A DNA stretch of 64,000 bases from an uncultured Clostridia bacterium (lineage in GTDB: Bacteria > Bacillota > Clostridia > Christensenellales > Borkfalkiaceae), in contig CAMUFJ010000006.1 of assembly GCA_947088135.1 (NCBI GenBank), forward strand, positions 1 through 64,000, read 5' to 3'. This document shows positions 1-7,770 of the stretch, piece after piece (positions within the stretch are counted from its first letter, which is position 1; every line of letters starts with the position of its first letter). The notes below the pieces were generated by a model. That model did no database searches, was not told where the DNA came from, and worked only from the letters and a program-made list of their open reading frames with translations. Made by a program: the position numbers and the translations under genes.

Positions 1-671
1 GAGGAACGCTCGTGCGCGGAAACGAGGAACAGACGGTAGCTTACGGCGAAGCCGCGATCGCGCCCGAATACGAAAGGGAGGGATATACCTTCCTCGGCTG
101 GGATAAAGCGTTCGACAGTATCACCTCCGAAATGACGGTAAAGGCACAATGGAAAATTAAAAGCTATCTTGTTCGGTTCGACGGAAACGGCGGATTGCTT
201 GCGAGCGGAAGCGCGGAACAGCGCGTAAATCACGGCGAAGCCGCAATCGCGCCCGAATACGAAAGGGAGGGATATACCTTCCTCGGCTGGGATAAAGCGT
301 TCGACAGTATCACCTCCGAAATGACGGTAAAGGCACAATGGAAAATTAAAAGCTATCTTGTTCGGTTCGACGGAAACGGCGGATTGCTTGCGAACGGAAG
401 CGCGGAACAGCGCGTAAATCACGGCGAAGCCGCAATCGAGCCCGAATACGAAAGGGAGGGGTATACCTTCCTCGGCTGGGATAAAGCGTTCGACAGCGTA
501 ACCTCCGAAATAACGGTAACGGCACAGTGGGAAAAGCGACCCGCACCGCCTTCGCCTCCCGCCGAGGAGAGCGGAGGCTGCAACGGTGCAATCGGCGTGG
601 CGAGCGCCGGCGGAATGGCGGTAATCGGTCTGGGCGCACTTGCCGTCCTGTTGCGGAAAAAGAAGCAATAA
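1..671 (+). CDS. Surface protein C-terminus with Flg_new (Listeria-Bacteroides) repeats, 5' partial
   Basis: The reading frame is open to the left edge, so this is the C-terminal part of a larger protein and the GTG at 12 is not a credible start. About 175 residues are Flg_new-type repeats with the family pattern VRFDGNGG ... YEREGYTFLGWD ... TVKAQW, known from InlB-type and other exported surface proteins of Firmicutes and Bacteroidetes. They are followed by a Pro/Ser-rich spacer, a Ser-Gly-Gly-Cys motif, a Gly/Ala-rich membrane helix and an RKKKQ end. That tail looks like a cell-surface anchor without an LPXTG motif. A role in adhesion or surface display is inferred. A terminator follows directly. 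Confidence 0.8.
   Translation, partial: GTLVRGNEEQTVAYGEAAIAPEYEREGYTFLGWDKAFDSITSEMTVKAQWKIKSYLVRFDGNGGLLASGSAEQRVNHGEAAIAPEYEREGYTFLGWDKAFDSITSEMTVKAQWKIKSYLVRFDGNGGLLANGSAEQRVNHGEAAIEPEYEREGYTFLGWDKAFDSVTSEITVTAQWEKRPAPPSPPAEESGGCNGAIGVASAGGMAVIGLGALAVLLRKKKQ
45..530 (+). repeat. Tandem 189-bp coding repeats (two full copies and a partial third)
   Basis: Copies begin at 45, 234 and 423, exactly 189 bp (63 codons) apart. Copies 1 and 2 differ at only two bases by my reading (near 56/245 and 176/365). Copy 3 is more diverged and ends in the spacer. The array probably continues left of the window. Confidence 0.9.
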
Positions 672-689
672 AAAGCGCAAACAAAAAAA

Positions 690-712
690 CACCGCTTCGG
701 CGGTGTTTTTTT
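690..712 (+). terminator. Intrinsic terminator after the surface protein
   Basis: A 6-bp CACCGC/GCGGTG stem with a TTCG loop is followed by seven T, 19 bp after the stop codon. Confidence 0.9.
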
Positions 713-736
713 AACCCGTCAATCAGCTCCGCGTTC

Positions 737-775
737 CGTCATTTTGAGCGAAGTCGAAGAATTCCCGCGGCTTCC
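737..775. repeat. GTCATT...GCGAAG interspersed repeat-like segment
   Basis: The gap from 672 to 1017 holds no gene. After the terminator it contains a segment reading GTCATTTTGAGCGAAG then TCGAAGAATTCC, closely resembling 63107-63150 and, more weakly, 43087-43105. It looks like a copy of a short intergenic repeat. The rest of the gap is AT-rich and carries the operators at 926-970. Confidence 0.45.
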
Positions 776-925
776 CCCGCAAATAAAAAAAGAGTGCATG
801 AAGCACTCTTCCGTGAATCGGAAAAAAGCAATCACACAAACTGGGGGGATGTTGAAGTTCTTCTCGTTTCACTGTCTGCAACAAAGGGATAAATCTCGCT
901 ATGTCGCAAATTAATTTTATTATAA

Positions 926-970
926 TCGCACAATATACGATTGTCAAGCAAAAAATCGCATATTGTGCGA
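926..970. promoter_or_regulatory. Two palindromic operator-like sites upstream of the XRE gene
   Basis: Two 15-bp dyads are present: TCGCACAATATACGA at 926-940 and TCGCATATTGTGCGA at 956-970. Each follows the plan TCGCA-N5-TRCGA, and they are also inverted copies of one another (18-bp arms 925-942 and 954-971). Their centres lie 30 bp apart, about three helical turns. The position just before a small XRE gene suggests autorepression (inference). Confidence 0.6.
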
Positions 971-1017
971 TAAATTTTATATATTTTACATATTTTTTGC
1001 GCAAGGGGGGGACGGAG

Positions 1018-1230
1018 ATGCAATTAAAAGACATTCAAAGTCGGCTCAGGGAATGTATCGCGTGGAGCGGGATATCGCAACGAGAGCTTGCGGAGCGGAT
1101 CGGGGTTTCCCCGCAGACGGTGAGCAAGTACATGAAAAAAGACGTGTTTCCCGCGCTCGATACCTTTGCGCGCATATGTAACGTAATAGAAGTTTCTTCG
1201 GATTACGTATTGGGATTAAAAGATTATTGA
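1018..1230 (+). CDS. Small XRE-family HTH transcriptional regulator
   Basis: This 70-residue protein is almost entirely one helix-turn-helix of the XRE/Cro type: SQRELAERIGVSPQTVSKYM, then a C-terminal FARICNVIEVSSDYVLGL that is typical of the family. I chose the ATG at 1018 because a GGGGGGACGGAG ribosome site lies just before it; the longer frame from 901 would read through the operator region. It is monocistronic. The paired palindromes at 926-970 suggest it represses itself. Targets cannot be read from the sequence. Confidence 0.85.
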   Translation: MQLKDIQSRLRECIAWSGISQRELAERIGVSPQTVSKYMKKDVFPALDTFARICNVIEVSSDYVLGLKDY

Positions 1231-1274
1231 TTTCAGGAAACCCGTAAAAAACGGTAGAAATTTTTGTTAAACAC

Positions 1275-1303
1275 TTGATTTTAGTTAAGTACTGTGTTAT
1301 AAT
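1275..1303 (+). promoter_or_regulatory. Sigma-A promoter of the 1352 gene
   Basis: TTGATT, 17 bp, TATAAT with an extended TGT just before the -10 box. The predicted start is near 1310, at the edge of the palindrome at 1309. Confidence 0.8.
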
Positions 1304-1308
1304 ACAAA

Positions 1309-1335
1309 CCGTCGGGGCCCCGACGGAATTTTTTT
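1309..1335 (+). promoter_or_regulatory. 18-bp perfect palindrome at the transcription start, with T run
   Basis: CCGTCGGGGCCCCGACGG (1309-1326) is a perfect palindrome, followed by AA and seven T. As RNA it folds as a 7-bp stem with a GGCC loop. It sits exactly where the promoter at 1275-1303 should start. It could be an attenuator, a protective 5' hairpin or an operator. Confidence 0.5.
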
Positions 1336-1351
1336 GGAGGAAATCAACAAC

Positions 1352-1864
1352 ATGGCAAAAAAGAAAAAGATCTCGATAGCGCTCATTTTGTCGGCGGTAG
1401 CGGCTCTTCTCGGAATCGTATCGCTCATTATGCTTGCGGCTCCCGGCATCAGTTATACGGTAGAGTTGCTCGGGATAAAAACCACGACGACCTATTCTAT
1501 GGCGCAGCTTACGTTCGGCTCGGAAAAGGGCGGTTTTGCGTTCTCGTTCATGAATTTGCTGCCTTTCCTGCTCTCGGCGATAGGCATTGTGCTTTGCGCG
1601 ATCACGGCGATCAAGGGGAACAAGTTCACGGCGTTCATCGCAGCGGTTTGCTTTTTGGCGGCGGGCGTTTTGTTCTTCTGCTGTAAACAGCTCATCGTAT
1701 TCGATACGGGCGATTTGACGGGCGACCTCAAAGACTCGGCGATTGAAATTTCCAAAGAGGTCATTAAGAACTTTAAGCTCGGCATCGGCGCGATCCTTGC
1801 GGGAATTTTGTCTATTTTGGCGGCAATCGCTTCCGCGGGCGCGGCAGTCCTCGGAAAGAAATAA
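1352..1864 (+). CDS. Small integral membrane protein of unknown function
   Basis: This 170-residue protein starts at the ATG at 1352, with GGAGG at 1336-1340. A longer TTG reading is possible but unlikely. After a basic MAKKKKIS start there are four hydrophobic helices (about residues 9-30, 66-86, 91-110 and 145-166). The loop between the first two, and the acidic stretch FDTGDLTGDLKDS before the last, face one side. I recognise no family. It is monocistronic, with its own strong promoter and a strong terminator, which suggests substantial expression. Confidence 0.75.
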   Translation: MAKKKKISIALILSAVAALLGIVSLIMLAAPGISYTVELLGIKTTTTYSMAQLTFGSEKGGFAFSFMNLLPFLLSAIGIVLCAITAIKGNKFTAFIAAVCFLAAGVLFFCCKQLIVFDTGDLTGDLKDSAIEISKEVIKNFKLGIGAILAGILSILAAIASAGAAVLGKK

Positions 1865-1887
1865 TTTACCTATACATAGTGCGAAAA

Positions 1888-1912
1888 GCACCGCGTCAGC
1901 GGTGCTTTTTTT
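1888..1912 (+). terminator. Intrinsic terminator
   Basis: Seven-bp stem GCACCGC/GCGGTGC with a GTCA loop and seven T. It ends the 1352 gene. Confidence 0.9.
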
Positions 1913-2008
1913 GTTCGTCTTCGGCTTTCTTTCGAGCGGAAAGCCGAGAGGAGAGCAAGCGTTTTTCCAAAAATCGGCAAAAAAAATCACGGAAATTTCA
2001 TTTTGCGA

Positions 2009-2037
2009 TAGACAAGATTCAAACAATGTGCTATAAT
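2009..2037 (+). promoter_or_regulatory. Sigma-A promoter of hppA
   Basis: TAGACA, 17 bp, TATAAT with an extended TGC before the -10 box. It lies 60 bp before the hppA start. Confidence 0.8.
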
Positions 2038-2096
2038 GTGAAGCGAAATCGGCAAATAGGAAGTTATTTCCAAACGGCTGACGGGAGGTTTCTTCG

Positions 2097-4304
2097 ATGA
2101 ACTTAAATTTACTCACCGTGATCGTCATGTTCGCGGTGGCGCTCGGGCTTGGTTATGCGGCGCTCAATTACTGCCTGACCAAGAAGCTCAAAGAGGGCAA
2201 CGAGCGGATGCAGGAAATCGCGGCGGCGATCCGCGAGGGCGCGAATGCGTTTATTCGTTACGAATATAAGATCGTTGCGATCATCGGCTCGGCGATCGCC
2301 GTCATTATCGGGCTGTTTATCGCGTGGGAAACGGGCGTTGCGTTCGTTCTCGGCGCGGTGATGTCCGCTTTGGCGGGCTTTATCGGCATGAAAATCGCTA
2401 CTTATGCGAACGTGCGCGTTACCAACACGGCGAACGAGAGTCGGAGCATCGGCAAAACGCTCAAAGTGGCGTTCCGCGGCGGTTCGGTCATGGGGCTCTG
2501 CGTGGCGGGGTTTGCGCTTCTCGGCGTGCTCATCGTTTACCTTTGTTTCGGCTGGGCGGAAGGCATGGCGAGTTTGGACGCCGTAACGAAGTTGCCCGTA
2601 ACGAATACAAACCCCATTACTCAGCAAAGTTATAACTTCTCGATCATTCTTTCGGGTTATGCGCTCGGTTGCAGTATCATTGCAATGTTCAACCGCGTCG
2701 GCGGAGGCATTTACACCAAGGCGGCGGACATGGGCGCAGACCTCGTCGGCAAGACGGAAGCGCACATTCCCGAGGACGACCCCCGCAACCCCGCTACCAT
2801 TGCGGACAACGTGGGCGACAACGTGGGCGACGTCGCGGGCTTGGGCGCAGACCTTTTGGAGAGCTACGTCGGCTCGATAATGGCGACCGTCATTCTTGCA
2901 ATCGAGCTGTTCGCGCACTCCCTCGCGGGAAGTCCCTTAAACGGCGCGAGCGTGCTGTACCAAAAGATGATGCTCTTCCCCATTTTGTTTGCGGGAATCG
3001 GGCTGATCGGCTGCGTGCTCGGAATCACTTATCCGTTCTTGAAGCGCAAGCTTTCCGAGAACCCGCACATGGAGCTCAATCTCGCGACTTGGATCTCCGC
3101 AGGGTTTACCTTAGCGGGCGGGTGCGCGCTTTCCGTGTTGTTGTTCAAAGACGAAGCTCCCGCGCTCTTGGAAGCGGCAGGCTTTAAAGCGGGCGTCGTT
3201 ACGCCTTGGGTGGCGGCGGCGATCGGGATCGTTGCGGGTATTCTCATTGGTATTATTTCCGAATATTACACGAGCTACGACTATAAACCCACCAAAAATA
3301 TCGCAAAGGCGAGCAAGGAAGGCGCGGCGCTCACGATCACGCAGGGTATGGCAACGGGCATGATTTCCTGTATGCTTCCCGTCGTCTGCCTCGGCGTTGC
3401 GATCTTTGCGTGCTACGCTTTGGGCGGAATGTTCTGCGTCGGCTGCGGCGCGCTCGGTATGCTTTCCTTCGTTGCGGCGACCGTTTCGGTGGATACCTAC
3501 GGCCCCATCTCCGATAACGCGGGCGGTATTGCCGAAATGAGCGGGCTCGACGAAGACGTTCGCGCCATTACCGATAAGCTCGACAGCGTGGGCAACACCA
3601 CGGCGGCGATCGGTAAGGGCTTCGCGATCGGCTCGGCGGCGCTCGCGACCATGTCGATGATGTCGAGCTATCTCTATGCGGCGGCGGATCAGTTCATGAA
3701 GGACGGGCTTCTTACCCTGAATATCATCAGCGGGACGGTGCTTGTCGGCGCGCTTCTCGGCGCGGCGCTTCCCTTCCTGTTCAGCGGTATGCTCATCAAC
3801 GCGGTTGCCAAGGCGGCGCGGAAGATGGTCGATGAAGTGCGTCGTCAGTTCAGCGAAAAGCCGGGCATTCTCGACGGCACCGAACGCCCCGATTATAAAA
3901 CCTGCATCACCATTTCCTCGCAGGGCGCGCTGAAACAGATGATCGTTCCCGCCATCGTCGCGATCGCCTTCCCCGTCGTTTGCGGATTCTTATTCGGCGC
4001 GGGCTTTGTGGGCGGAATTCTCATCGGCGCGACGCTTTCTGCAATCATGCTTGCTATTTACACGGGCAACGCGGGCGGCGCATGGGACAACGCGAAGAAA
4101 TTTATCGAGTCGGGCGGCGTAGAGGGCTGCGGAAAGGGCTCTCCCGAGCACGACGCGGCGATCGTCGGCGACACCGTCGGCGACCCGTTAAAGGACACCG
4201 TAGGGCCTTCGCTCGATATTCTCATTAAAATCATGAGCACGGTTTCGCTCGTTTGCGTGGTCGTGTTCAACCACTTCAATCTGCTCAGCCTCATTACGGG
4301 CTAA
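2097..4304 (+). CDS. hppA: Membrane-bound ion-pumping pyrophosphatase
   Basis: This 735-residue, multi-helix protein hydrolyses cytosolic pyrophosphate and pumps Na+ or H+ outward across the membrane. The family signatures are present: GGGIYTKAADMGADLVGKTE, the acidic DNVGDNVGDVAGLGADLLES substrate loop, and the C-terminal DTVGDPLKDTVGPSLDIL. At about residue 499 it reads GNTTAAIGKG, with Ala rather than Lys after GNTT, as in the K+-dependent subclass. Na+ versus H+ cannot be decided by eye. The start at 2097 has a GGGAGG site. It has its own promoter and terminator. Confidence 0.95.
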   Translation: MNLNLLTVIVMFAVALGLGYAALNYCLTKKLKEGNERMQEIAAAIREGANAFIRYEYKIVAIIGSAIAVIIGLFIAWETGVAFVLGAVMSALAGFIGMKIATYANVRVTNTANESRSIGKTLKVAFRGGSVMGLCVAGFALLGVLIVYLCFGWAEGMASLDAVTKLPVTNTNPITQQSYNFSIILSGYALGCSIIAMFNRVGGGIYTKAADMGADLVGKTEAHIPEDDPRNPATIADNVGDNVGDVAGLGADLLESYVGSIMATVILAIELFAHSLAGSPLNGASVLYQKMMLFPILFAGIGLIGCVLGITYPFLKRKLSENPHMELNLATWISAGFTLAGGCALSVLLFKDEAPALLEAAGFKAGVVTPWVAAAIGIVAGILIGIISEYYTSYDYKPTKNIAKASKEGAALTITQGMATGMISCMLPVVCLGVAIFACYALGGMFCVGCGALGMLSFVAATVSVDTYGPISDNAGGIAEMSGLDEDVRAITDKLDSVGNTTAAIGKGFAIGSAALATMSMMSSYLYAAADQFMKDGLLTLNIISGTVLVGALLGAALPFLFSGMLINAVAKAARKMVDEVRRQFSEKPGILDGTERPDYKTCITISSQGALKQMIVPAIVAIAFPVVCGFLFGAGFVGGILIGATLSAIMLAIYTGNAGGAWDNAKKFIESGGVEGCGKGSPEHDAAIVGDTVGDPLKDTVGPSLDILIKIMSTVSLVCVVVFNHFNLLSLITG

Positions 4305-4324
4305 ACGAAACAAGTAAAACAAAA

Positions 4325-4346
4325 CCCCGCTTCGGCGGGGTTTTTT
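4325..4346 (+). terminator. Intrinsic terminator of hppA
   Basis: CCCCGC/GCGGGG stem with a TTCG loop and six T. Confidence 0.9.
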
Positions 4347-4415
4347 GTTATGTGTTTTTTTGGGGCGGCATACCGCTTATGCCTACGAAAGAGGGTTAAA
4401 TGCCCACTTTCTTGC

Positions 4416-4534
4416 CTCCCCCTACACTTATTTAGGGGGAGGTGTCGCTCCCGTTGGGACGTTGTTCCGAAATGGAGCGGCGGGGCGGAATGAAGAGTTT
4501 AGTAAACAAAACCCCTCCCGGGGAAGGGGAGGGG
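4416..4534. repeat. Intergenic element bounded by two GC-rich hairpins
   Basis: A 10-bp stem CCTCCCCCTA/TAGGGGGAGG (4416-4443) and a second stem CCCCTCC/GGAGGGG (4512-4534) flank about 70 bp with no reading frame. The element lies between convergent hppA and the DeoR-type gene. It may be a miniature interspersed element; the second hairpin could also help end the minus-strand gene. Confidence 0.4.
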
Positions 4535-4548
4535 GAATTCAAACCGAG

Positions 4549-5307
4549 TTACATCACGACGATGTTTTTCTGCACGAATTGATCTTTGAGCTCGGGCGGG
4601 AACGCGTCGTCGGTGATCAGCACGTCGATGTCCTCGATCCTTGCAAAGGTGTAGGGCATGATCTTGCCGATTTTCGAGCTGTCGAGCATCATGTAAAGCG
4701 ACTTCGCTTTCGCACGCGCGAGCTTTAACAGATCCGCTTCGATTTGCGAGGCACAGGAGAACCCGTGTTCGGGGGTGAACGCCGTGGCGGAAATAACGGC
4801 AAGCTCGAAATTGGTGTTGTCGAAATAGCTCTTCGCGACGGGGGAGGCGGTGGAAAGATTTTCCCGTATCACCTGTCCGCCGATCATGGTAACGTTGATG
4901 TTTTTCTTCTGCGCAAGCTCGATCGCGACGGCAAGCCCGTTAGTGAACACGTGAATGTTCAAATCGGGCATTTCCTTTGCAAGATACATCGCGGTAGTCC
5001 CGCCGTCTACAAAGAGCGAGCAATTTTCGTCGATGAGGCTGGAAGCCTTTTGTGCGATTTTAATTTTAGCGTCGGTGTGCAGGGTTGACTTTTTGGTGTA
5101 CGGCTCGCCCGACACCTTTTGTACCTCTTTTACCGACATCGCTCCGCCCCGAACTCGGATAATGCGTCCCTGCTGTTCGAGCTGGAACAAATCGCGCCGA
5201 AGCGTCATTTGCGATACGTTGGGGAAAAACCCGTCGAGCTGCTCCAAAGAGAGTTTGCCGCGTTTGTCCAACAGTTCTGCGATCTCCTCAATCCGCTCCC
5301 GTTTCAT
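4549..5307 (-). CDS. DeoR-family transcriptional regulator
   Basis: This 252-residue protein has the standard DeoR/GlpR plan. The N-terminal winged helix includes LSLEQLDGFFPNVSQMTLRRDL and IIRVRGGAM. The C-terminal sugar-phosphate sensor domain is related to ribose-5-phosphate isomerase, with LFVDGGTTAMYLA and MIGGQVIREN. I chose the ATG at 5307 because GGAGG lies upstream and MKRERIEEIAELL is the usual family start; the longer frame runs into the promoter. It stands alone with no sugar-use operon beside it, so its effector and targets are unknown. Confidence 0.9.
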   Translation of the reverse strand: MKRERIEEIAELLDKRGKLSLEQLDGFFPNVSQMTLRRDLFQLEQQGRIIRVRGGAMSVKEVQKVSGEPYTKKSTLHTDAKIKIAQKASSLIDENCSLFVDGGTTAMYLAKEMPDLNIHVFTNGLAVAIELAQKKNINVTMIGGQVIRENLSTASPVAKSYFDNTNFELAVISATAFTPEHGFSCASQIEADLLKLARAKAKSLYMMLDSSKIGKIMPYTFARIEDIDVLITDDAFPPELKDQFVQKNIVVM

Positions 5308-5341
5308 TGTAATAAAGCCTCCAATTGGTTTTTCTGATTTG

Positions 5342-5370
5342 ATTTTAACATAGAAAAAAGAAAAGTGCAA
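5342..5370 (-). promoter_or_regulatory. Sigma-A promoter of the DeoR-type gene
   Basis: On the minus strand: TTGCAC, 17 bp, TAAAAT. Beyond it, 5371-5580 is AT-rich without genes, with an imperfect dyad at 5454-5471 (AACAC...GTGTT) that could bind a regulator. Confidence 0.65.
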
Positions 5371-5580
5371 GCATTTTTACCAAAAAAATTTTGATTATAT
5401 GATTATATTTTACAAAAAACAAACAAAAAAAGTGAAAATTTATGTCAAATCATAACACGAAGTCTTGTGTTGTTCCGAAACGGCACAAAAAGACGGTCGC
5501 GTTGCGGAAAACGGCGGCCGACGTCTAAGGGGCGCGGTTTGAGTTTGTTGCGGCGAAAGCGCCTAAGTCTTCATTTTCGC

Positions 5581-5609
5581 TTGATTTTTTACGGGGGAAA
5601 TGGTAAAAT
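5581..5609 (+). promoter_or_regulatory. Promoter placing the start of transcription on the 5616 ATG
   Basis: TTGATT, 17 bp, TAAAAT. The -10 box ends at 5609, so the expected +1 is at or next to the ATG at 5616. This would give a leaderless message. Confidence 0.6.
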
Positions 5610-5615
5610 AAAAGC

Positions 5616-6233
5616 ATGGAAAGTTATATACAGGAATTGGACGCATATTTTTGCGAACAGTATTCCGATTACGTAAAGCTGAGCGCGCTTGCGGGCTACG
5701 AAATGCCCGATACGGTGTATATCGCGCGGGACGGAAATATCGCCCGCCGCGACTCCTCCGTCATGCGCCTTTGTCATCAAAAAAAGAAGGACGAACTGCT
5801 CGCCGCGTTCAAAGCGGGGCTGGCGGATACGAGCTTTACGTTTAATTTTTCGTTTCCCACCTTCCGCAACCGCTTGGAGGACAGGCGGCGCAAGTACACG
5901 TTTGCGAAGCTCTTGCCCGACGCGCTCAAACACGTATCGGAAACGGCGGAGAGCGCGGGCGAAAAATTGGATATCGACTCCAAAATTTGGCAGAAAATCG
6001 TAAAGGGCAAGCTGTATCCCGAAAAGAACACCGTGCTCGCCCTTGCGCTCGTGTGCCACATGCAGGCGCAGGACTGCGCAAAGCTTTTGGGGGCGTGCGG
6101 GTTCAAATTGGACGCAACGAGCGTGCGCGACGTAGTAACCTATTACCTCATCGAGCATAAAATATTCAATAGGGAAATGCGGAACGCCTGCCTTGCGGAA
6201 TATAAAATCAGCAATCTGCCCATTAAGGATTAG
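5616..6233 (+). CDS. HTH-like protein of unknown function
   Basis: This 205-residue soluble protein has a charged N-terminal half and a C-terminal helical domain with KIVKGKLYPEKNTVLALALV then LLGACGFKLD and VVTYYLIEH. That last part resembles a Cro/XRE-like module I know from uncharacterised clostridial proteins, where a PxKNTxLALAL segment precedes a helix pair. No clear Shine-Dalgarno stands before the ATG, and the predicted transcription start coincides with it. The stop is three bases before the next gene, so the two form a unit. A regulatory or sensor role for the membrane partner is only a guess. Confidence 0.75.
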   Translation: MESYIQELDAYFCEQYSDYVKLSALAGYEMPDTVYIARDGNIARRDSSVMRLCHQKKKDELLAAFKAGLADTSFTFNFSFPTFRNRLEDRRRKYTFAKLLPDALKHVSETAESAGEKLDIDSKIWQKIVKGKLYPEKNTVLALALVCHMQAQDCAKLLGACGFKLDATSVRDVVTYYLIEHKIFNREMRNACLAEYKISNLPIKD

Positions 6234-6236
6234 CTT

Positions 6237-7070
6237 ATGAAAAACGTATTTGCTTATCGGGACGCTGCGCCCGAGGGCGGCGTATTTTTATCGCGTTCGC
6301 CCGAAGGCGGGCTCGCGGCAAGAAAGAAGGCTTCCGACAAAGAAGCGGAACGGTTCGGACGGCAGGCGATGTTGCCGATCGTTTGGCAGTCGGTTTTTCT
6401 TCTTGTGTTCTGCGTGGGTTTGCTTCTGCTCACCGTCGGATTGGATCTTTTGACGGAAGAAGATTTCAAGGGCAACGAAACGATCGGGGTCGTGCTTGCG
6501 GCGGTCGGCGGCGGCTTGTTTGCCGTGGGGCTTTTGGTGATTGCCGTCGGCGCGATCAAGCGCAAGCGCGTGACGGGGAGCTCTGCGTTTGTATTTTTCG
6601 AGAGTGAGCGGGAAAAGCTCATGCGAGAGGTGAAAGAGGCGCTTGCGATCCCCGCGGAGGCGGTAAAATGCGACGTGTTCGGATGTCGCTGCAAAACGGT
6701 AAGGAACAGGCAAAAACGTAAGCCATTCTTTAAAAATTCCTATTTCGCGTTTGAAACGGAAGGCTGGCGGGAAGGCGAGGCGTTTTGTATTTTCGACGGC
6801 AATGCAGTATATAAATTCCCTTACGTCAATATCATCGAAACGGAGCGGGTAGAAAAACGCATTACCTTCTTCGGTTGGAACAAACGGGAAAAATACAATC
6901 ACGGCAAATACAAGCCCTATAAGATCCGCTATAACCATAACGGAGATTGGTATACCGTAAAGCCGTGTTACCGCGTGAGGCTCTTCCGCGAGAGTGATGA
7001 ATTCGAAATTTTATTCCCCGCTTACGAAAGGGAAACGCTGGAAAAACTTACGGGAAAAACGCTGCCTTAA
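6237..7070 (+). CDS. Two-helix membrane protein with a cytosolic domain, unknown function
   Basis: This 277-residue protein has a charged N-terminus of about 45 residues, two adjacent membrane helices (roughly residues 48-70 and 83-103) with a short acidic loop, and a C-terminal domain of about 170 residues. The C-terminal domain is rich in aromatic and basic residues (for example KRKPFFKNSYFAFETEG and RYNHNGDWYTVKPCYRVR), suggesting a beta-rich fold. It directly follows the HTH-like gene. I recognise no family. A small GC hairpin without T run lies at 7077-7092 before cysE. Confidence 0.75.
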   Translation: MKNVFAYRDAAPEGGVFLSRSPEGGLAARKKASDKEAERFGRQAMLPIVWQSVFLLVFCVGLLLLTVGLDLLTEEDFKGNETIGVVLAAVGGGLFAVGLLVIAVGAIKRKRVTGSSAFVFFESEREKLMREVKEALAIPAEAVKCDVFGCRCKTVRNRQKRKPFFKNSYFAFETEGWREGEAFCIFDGNAVYKFPYVNIIETERVEKRITFFGWNKREKYNHGKYKPYKIRYNHNGDWYTVKPCYRVRLFRESDEFEILFPAYERETLEKLTGKTLP

Positions 7071-7107
7071 AACAAACGCGCCAAGAGGCGCGGAAAAGAG
7101 GTGAAAA

Positions 7108-7770
7108 GTGTTTTTTAAACGGTTACGCATGGATATTGCGGCGGCAAAACGGAACGACCCCGCCGCCCGCAACAAATTCGAGATTTGGCTCACCTATTCG
7201 GGCGTTCGCGCCCTGAGCTGGCACCGCTTTGCAAACAGGCTGTACAGAATGCACCTCAAATTGCTTGCGCGCGCCGCCTCGCAATGGGCGAAATTCCGCA
7301 CGGGCATCGAGATCCATCCCGCGGCGAAAATCGCTCCCGGCGTGTTCATCGATCACGGCGCGGGCGTCGTCATCGGCGAAACGGCGGAGGTCGAAGAGGG
7401 CGTCATCATTTATCAGGGCGTCACGCTGGGCGGTACGGGTAAAGAAAAGGGCAAACGCCACCCCACCGTCAAGAGAAACGCGACGGTTTCCTGCGGAGCG
7501 AAGGTGCTCGGCGGGTTCGTCGTCGGCGAAGGGGCGAAGATCGGGGCGGGCGCGGTTGTGCTGAAAGAGGTACCGCCGTTCGCCACCGTCGTCGGGATCC
7601 CCGCGCGGGTCGTGCGCGTTAACGGAGAACGTACGCAGGATTTGATGCCCGAAACGGACGATCCTATTTTAAAAGAGGTATGCGCCCTGCGCGAGCGGGT
7701 GTTTGCCTTGGAGGACGAGATCGCAAGGCTCTCGCTCGCCGCAGCGGGACGGGAGGAAGGAGAAATATGA
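7108..7770 (+). CDS. cysE: Serine O-acetyltransferase
   Basis: This enzyme makes O-acetylserine from serine and acetyl-CoA, the committed step of cysteine synthesis. The 220-residue protein has the short Firmicute form: an N-terminal helical part (FFKRLRMDIAAAKRNDPAAR) and a left-handed beta-helix with hexapeptides such as IEIHPAAKIAPGVFIDHGAG and IGETAEV. The catalytic His-Asp region HGAGVVIGE is present. The GTG at 7108 is preferred because GAGGTG precedes it and the Bacillus homologue starts the same way. Its stop overlaps the cysS start (ATGA), matching the conserved cysE-cysS pair. Confidence 0.95.
   Translation: MFFKRLRMDIAAAKRNDPAARNKFEIWLTYSGVRALSWHRFANRLYRMHLKLLARAASQWAKFRTGIEIHPAAKIAPGVFIDHGAGVVIGETAEVEEGVIIYQGVTLGGTGKEKGKRHPTVKRNATVSCGAKVLGGFVVGEGAKIGAGAVVLKEVPPFATVVGIPARVVRVNGERTQDLMPETDDPILKEVCALRERVFALEDEIARLSLAAAGREEGEI

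Noticed and set aside
1046..2128. 360-residue minus-strand frame across the XRE gene, the membrane protein and the hppA promoter
   Set aside because: It is antisense to three supported features, low in hydrophobic order, rich in Arg/Gln and has no ribosome site; a GC-driven shadow.
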